This document shows, in pieces, positions 62,821-64,000 of a stretch of 64,000 bases of DNA. Under the pieces are notes generated by a model. The model saw only the letters and a program-made list of their open reading frames with translations. It was not told the origin of the DNA and did no database searches. Source of the stretch: Flavobacterium sp. UBA7680 (lineage in GTDB: Bacteria; Bacteroidota; Bacteroidia; Flavobacteriales; Flavobacteriaceae); contig NZ_DLHA01000024.1 of NCBI RefSeq assembly GCF_002482975.1, positions 17,822 to 81,821 on the forward strand, written 5' to 3'. Position 1 is the first letter of the stretch, and every line of letters begins with the position of its first letter. Made by a program: the position numbers and the translations under genes.

Positions 62821-62856
62821 AAAAACGCCAGACATTCATCTGGCGTTTTAAGTTTT
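62821..62856. terminator. terminator of groEL
   Basis: AAAACGCCAGA and TCTGGCGTTTT pair around a 6-nt loop with A/T runs on both sides, 20 bp beyond the groEL stop on the minus strand. Confidence 0.85.
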
Positions 62857-62869
62857 AAGAAAAGAACGA

Positions 62870-64000
62870 TTACATCATTCCTGGCATACCGCCGCCCATT
62901 GGCATTCCGCCAGCGCTTTCTTCTTTAATATCAATTAATGCACATTCTGTAGTTAAGATCATTCCAGAAACAGATGCAGCATTTTCAAGAGCTACACGAG
63001 TTACTTTTTTAGGATCGATAATTCCAGCTGTAAGCATATCTACATATTCGTCAGTTTTAGCATTGTATCCAAAATCACCTGAACCTTCAGAAACTTTAGC
63101 AACAACTACAGAACCTTCAAGACCTGCATTTTCAACAATAGTTCTTAATGGAGACTCAACTGCACGAGAAACAATCTGGATTCCGGTTGCTTCGTCAGCG
63201 TTATCAGCTTTAAGATTTGCTAACGCAGCTTTTGCTCTTAATAAAGCAACACCACCACCAGCAACAATTCCTTCTTCAACAGCAGCACGAGTTGCGTGTA
63301 AAGCATCATCAACTCTGTCTTTTTTCTCTTTCATTTCAACTTCAGAAGCTGCACCAACATAAAGAACTGCAACACCGCCAGCTAATTTAGCCAAACGCTC
63401 TTGTAATTTTTCTTTATCATAATCAGATGTTGTAGTTTCCATCTGACCTTTAATTTGGTTTACACGGTTTTTGATGATATCTGCTTCACCAGCACCACTT
63501 ACGATAGTTGTATTGTCTTTATCGATAGAAACTCTTTTTGCGTTTCCTAACATTTCGATAGTTGTATTTTCAAGTGTATAACCTCTTTCTTCAGAAATTA
63601 CAGTTCCACCAGTTAAGATTGCGATATCTTCTAACATTGCTTTTCTTCTGTCTCCAAAACCTGGAGCTTTTACAGCAGCAATTTTAAGAGCACCTCTTAA
63701 TTTGTTTACTACTAAAGTAGATAAAGCTTCTCCGTCAACATCTTCAGCGATAATCAATAATGGTTTTCCTGATTGAGCAACTGGCTCTAAAACTGGTAAA
63801 AGTTCTTTTAAAGAAGAAACTTTTTTGTCGTATAATAAGATGTATGGAGAGTCTAATTCAACTTCCATTTTCTCTGGATTTGTTACGAAATAAGGAGAAA
63901 GATATCCTCTGTCAAACTGCATTCCTTCAACAACGTCAACGAAAGTATCAGTTCCTTTAGCTTCTTCAACAGTAATAACTCCTTCTTTTCCAACTTTTGC
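62870..64000 (-). CDS. groL: GroEL chaperonin (C-terminal part; 5' end beyond the window)
   Basis: The 60-kDa chaperonin folds proteins in an ATP-driven ring with GroES. The frame is open to the right edge (AKVGKEGVITVEEAKGTDTF...), so the visible 376 residues are the C-terminal two thirds of the usual 540-550 residues. GFGDRRKAMLEDIA, GGVAVLYVGA and the GGMPMGGGMPGMM tail are diagnostic. groES would be expected upstream, outside the window. A strong terminator and a palindrome follow. Confidence 0.97.
   Translation of the reverse strand, partial: AKVGKEGVITVEEAKGTDTFVDVVEGMQFDRGYLSPYFVTNPEKMEVELDSPYILLYDKKVSSLKELLPVLEPVAQSGKPLLIIAEDVDGEALSTLVVNKLRGALKIAAVKAPGFGDRRKAMLEDIAILTGGTVISEERGYTLENTTIEMLGNAKRVSIDKDNTTIVSGAGEADIIKNRVNQIKGQMETTTSDYDKEKLQERLAKLAGGVAVLYVGAASEVEMKEKKDRVDDALHATRAAVEEGIVAGGGVALLRAKAALANLKADNADEATGIQIVSRAVESPLRTIVENAGLEGSVVVAKVSEGSGDFGYNAKTDEYVDMLTAGIIDPKKVTRVALENAASVSGMILTTECALIDIKEESAGGMPMGGGMPGMM

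Noticed and set aside
1..64000. CRISPR arrays, rRNA genes, insertion sequences
   Set aside because: No regularly spaced direct repeats, no rRNA-like sequence and no transposase were seen. The repeats present are palindromic and irregularly spaced.

Overview
The window comes from a Flavobacterium-like member of the Bacteroidota. The evidence is an AT-rich sequence, a Flavobacteriia-type division and cell wall gene order, a GroEL with the GGM-rich tail, a type IX secretion (T9SS) C-terminal domain, LytTR/LytS regulators, and TAnnTTTG promoter elements a few bases before start codons. No taxonomy search was run.

Region 1 (1-8.9 kb) is the end of the division/cell wall cluster, ftsW-murG-(small membrane ORF)-murC-ftsQ-ftsA-ftsZ, followed by a GatB/YqeY-like gene and tRNA-Arg(TCG).

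Region 2 (about 8,957-26,000) is a 17 kb integrative mobilizable element inserted at the 3' end of the tRNA-Arg gene. The direct repeat GGTCACTT marks both ends (8957-8964 and 25993-26000). It carries a large serine recombinase, a small helical partner protein, two tandem paralogous small proteins with a HEPN-type protein, an XRE regulator with an array of repeated operator-like sites, a MobC/relaxase pair behind a strongly structured non-coding region, and a defence-like cargo. The cargo is a membrane KAP-family NTPase, a five-gene operon with three proteins carrying HEPN RNase motifs plus a double zinc-ribbon protein, and a TIR-STAND-repeat protein. The HEPN/zinc-ribbon operon is the best candidate for an undescribed system. 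The recombinase's last 13 codons are antisense to the host tRNA gene, and its C-terminus is predicted to change when the element circularises.

Region 3 (26-38 kb) holds surface and secreted proteins: a VCBS/FG-GAP repeat protein, an outer-membrane beta-barrel protein and a giant M4 metallopeptidase with a T9SS sorting domain. It also has a TPR-LuxR type regulator. The peptidase gene and the regulator gene each appear to carry a single-base frameshift, in the T9SS tail and in an A9 tract respectively.

Region 4 (38-64 kb) is ordinary chromosome: a membrane LytTR regulator with an acyltransferase, an MtfA-like peptidase, hydrolases, a TlpA-like thioredoxin protein, a methyltransferase with a DUF962/Mpo1-like protein, a LytS/LytR two-component pair with a candidate LytTR operator, a SulP transporter, an AraC regulator with a short-chain dehydrogenase, a nucleotide pyrophosphatase/phosphodiesterase-like enzyme, and the 3' part of groEL. 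Intergenic DNA at 58.6-62.8 kb is unusually rich in long inverted repeats: three copies of one family, a REP-like element also present at 8.2 kb, and two nested palindromes. No rRNA, CRISPR array or insertion sequence was seen.
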